The notes below the pieces were generated by a model that ran no database searches, was not told the DNA's origin, and saw only the letters and a list, made by a program, of their open reading frames with translations. Shown piece after piece: positions 42,761-42,831 of a DNA stretch of 42,831 nucleotides. The DNA is from Rhodocyclales bacterium (GTDB taxonomy: Bacteria > Pseudomonadota > Gammaproteobacteria > Burkholderiales > Rhodocyclaceae), in the NCBI GenBank assembly GCA_028292485.1, contig JAQGMG010000030.1:1-42831 (forward strand), given 5' to 3'. The position numbers were made by a program, and so were the translations under genes. Every line of letters starts with the position of its first letter. Within the stretch, counting starts at the first letter, position 1.

Positions 42761-42831
42761 TGGTCGGGGTGGAGGGATTCGAACTCTCGACATCTTGCTC
42801 CCAAAGCAAGCGCGCTACCGGGCTGCGCTAC
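42761..42831 (-). tRNA. tRNA-Pro (anticodon TGG), 5' end cut by the window
   Basis: Anticodon arm CTTGCTTTGGGAGCAAG, T arm GAGAGTTCGAATCCCTC and CCA are present. The first few acceptor bases lie beyond the window. It is the third gene of a tRNA cluster. Confidence 0.95.

Overview
The window looks like a chromosome segment of a GC-rich betaproteobacterium. Burkholderiales is a guess from the Cus operon, the type VI accessory genes and the tRNA sequences; nothing here fixes the genus. It has four blocks.

(1) 1-6380: the distal part of an integron cassette array. Short plus-strand genes each lie between attC recombination sites, with two attC sequence families alternating. Products are small proteins: unknowns, a GFA-family protein, a DUF6157 protein, an AAC(3)-I-like aminoglycoside acetyltransferase, a MAPEG protein, a SnoaL/NTF2-like secreted protein and a YrdB-like membrane protein. 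No integrase gene is in the window; by orientation it would lie to the left. One attC is split by an IS110-family (IS1111 subgroup) element whose transposase is frameshifted.

(2) 6424-19340, minus strand: a type VI secretion accessory cluster. In transcription order it holds a TPR-methyltransferase, VgrG, a DUF2169-pentapeptide protein, a second pentapeptide protein, DUF3540, a DUF4150 (PAAR-like) protein, a small membrane protein, an FHA protein, a PP2C phosphatase and a glycine-zipper lipoprotein. Core Tss genes are absent. Three copies of a palindromic REP-like element lie in this block, one of them inside the DUF3540 reading frame. To its right are an orphan ABC substrate-binding protein and an alginate-lyase-family gene on the plus strand.

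(3) 22878-42560: a probable genomic island. A 38-bp exact copy of the tRNA-His 3' end lies at 22878 in the same orientation as the intact tRNA-His at 42524-42600, which is the geometry left by integration into a tRNA 3' end. No integrase survives. The left half is a copper/silver resistance set: CusA, a CusB fused to a CusF domain, CusC, small metal-binding exported proteins, a truncated multicopper oxidase, a cupredoxin and a CusF-like protein. Mid-island, 32150-32880 holds damaged copies of the alginate-lyase and TPR-methyltransferase genes that lie outside the island.

(4) The right half of the island is a polymorphic-toxin locus on the minus strand. A 1416-aa YD-repeat protein ends in three Ig-like domains, and the conserved Rhs core plus toxin tip is a separate gene with its own signal peptide. 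That core-toxin gene exists twice with different tips (an HNH-type nuclease with a SUFU-like immunity protein, and an unnamed tip with a probable immunity protein), inside a ~600-bp direct repeat. Three divergent small secreted proteins and one remnant are interspersed. The window closes with tRNA-His, tRNA-Arg and a partial tRNA-Pro.
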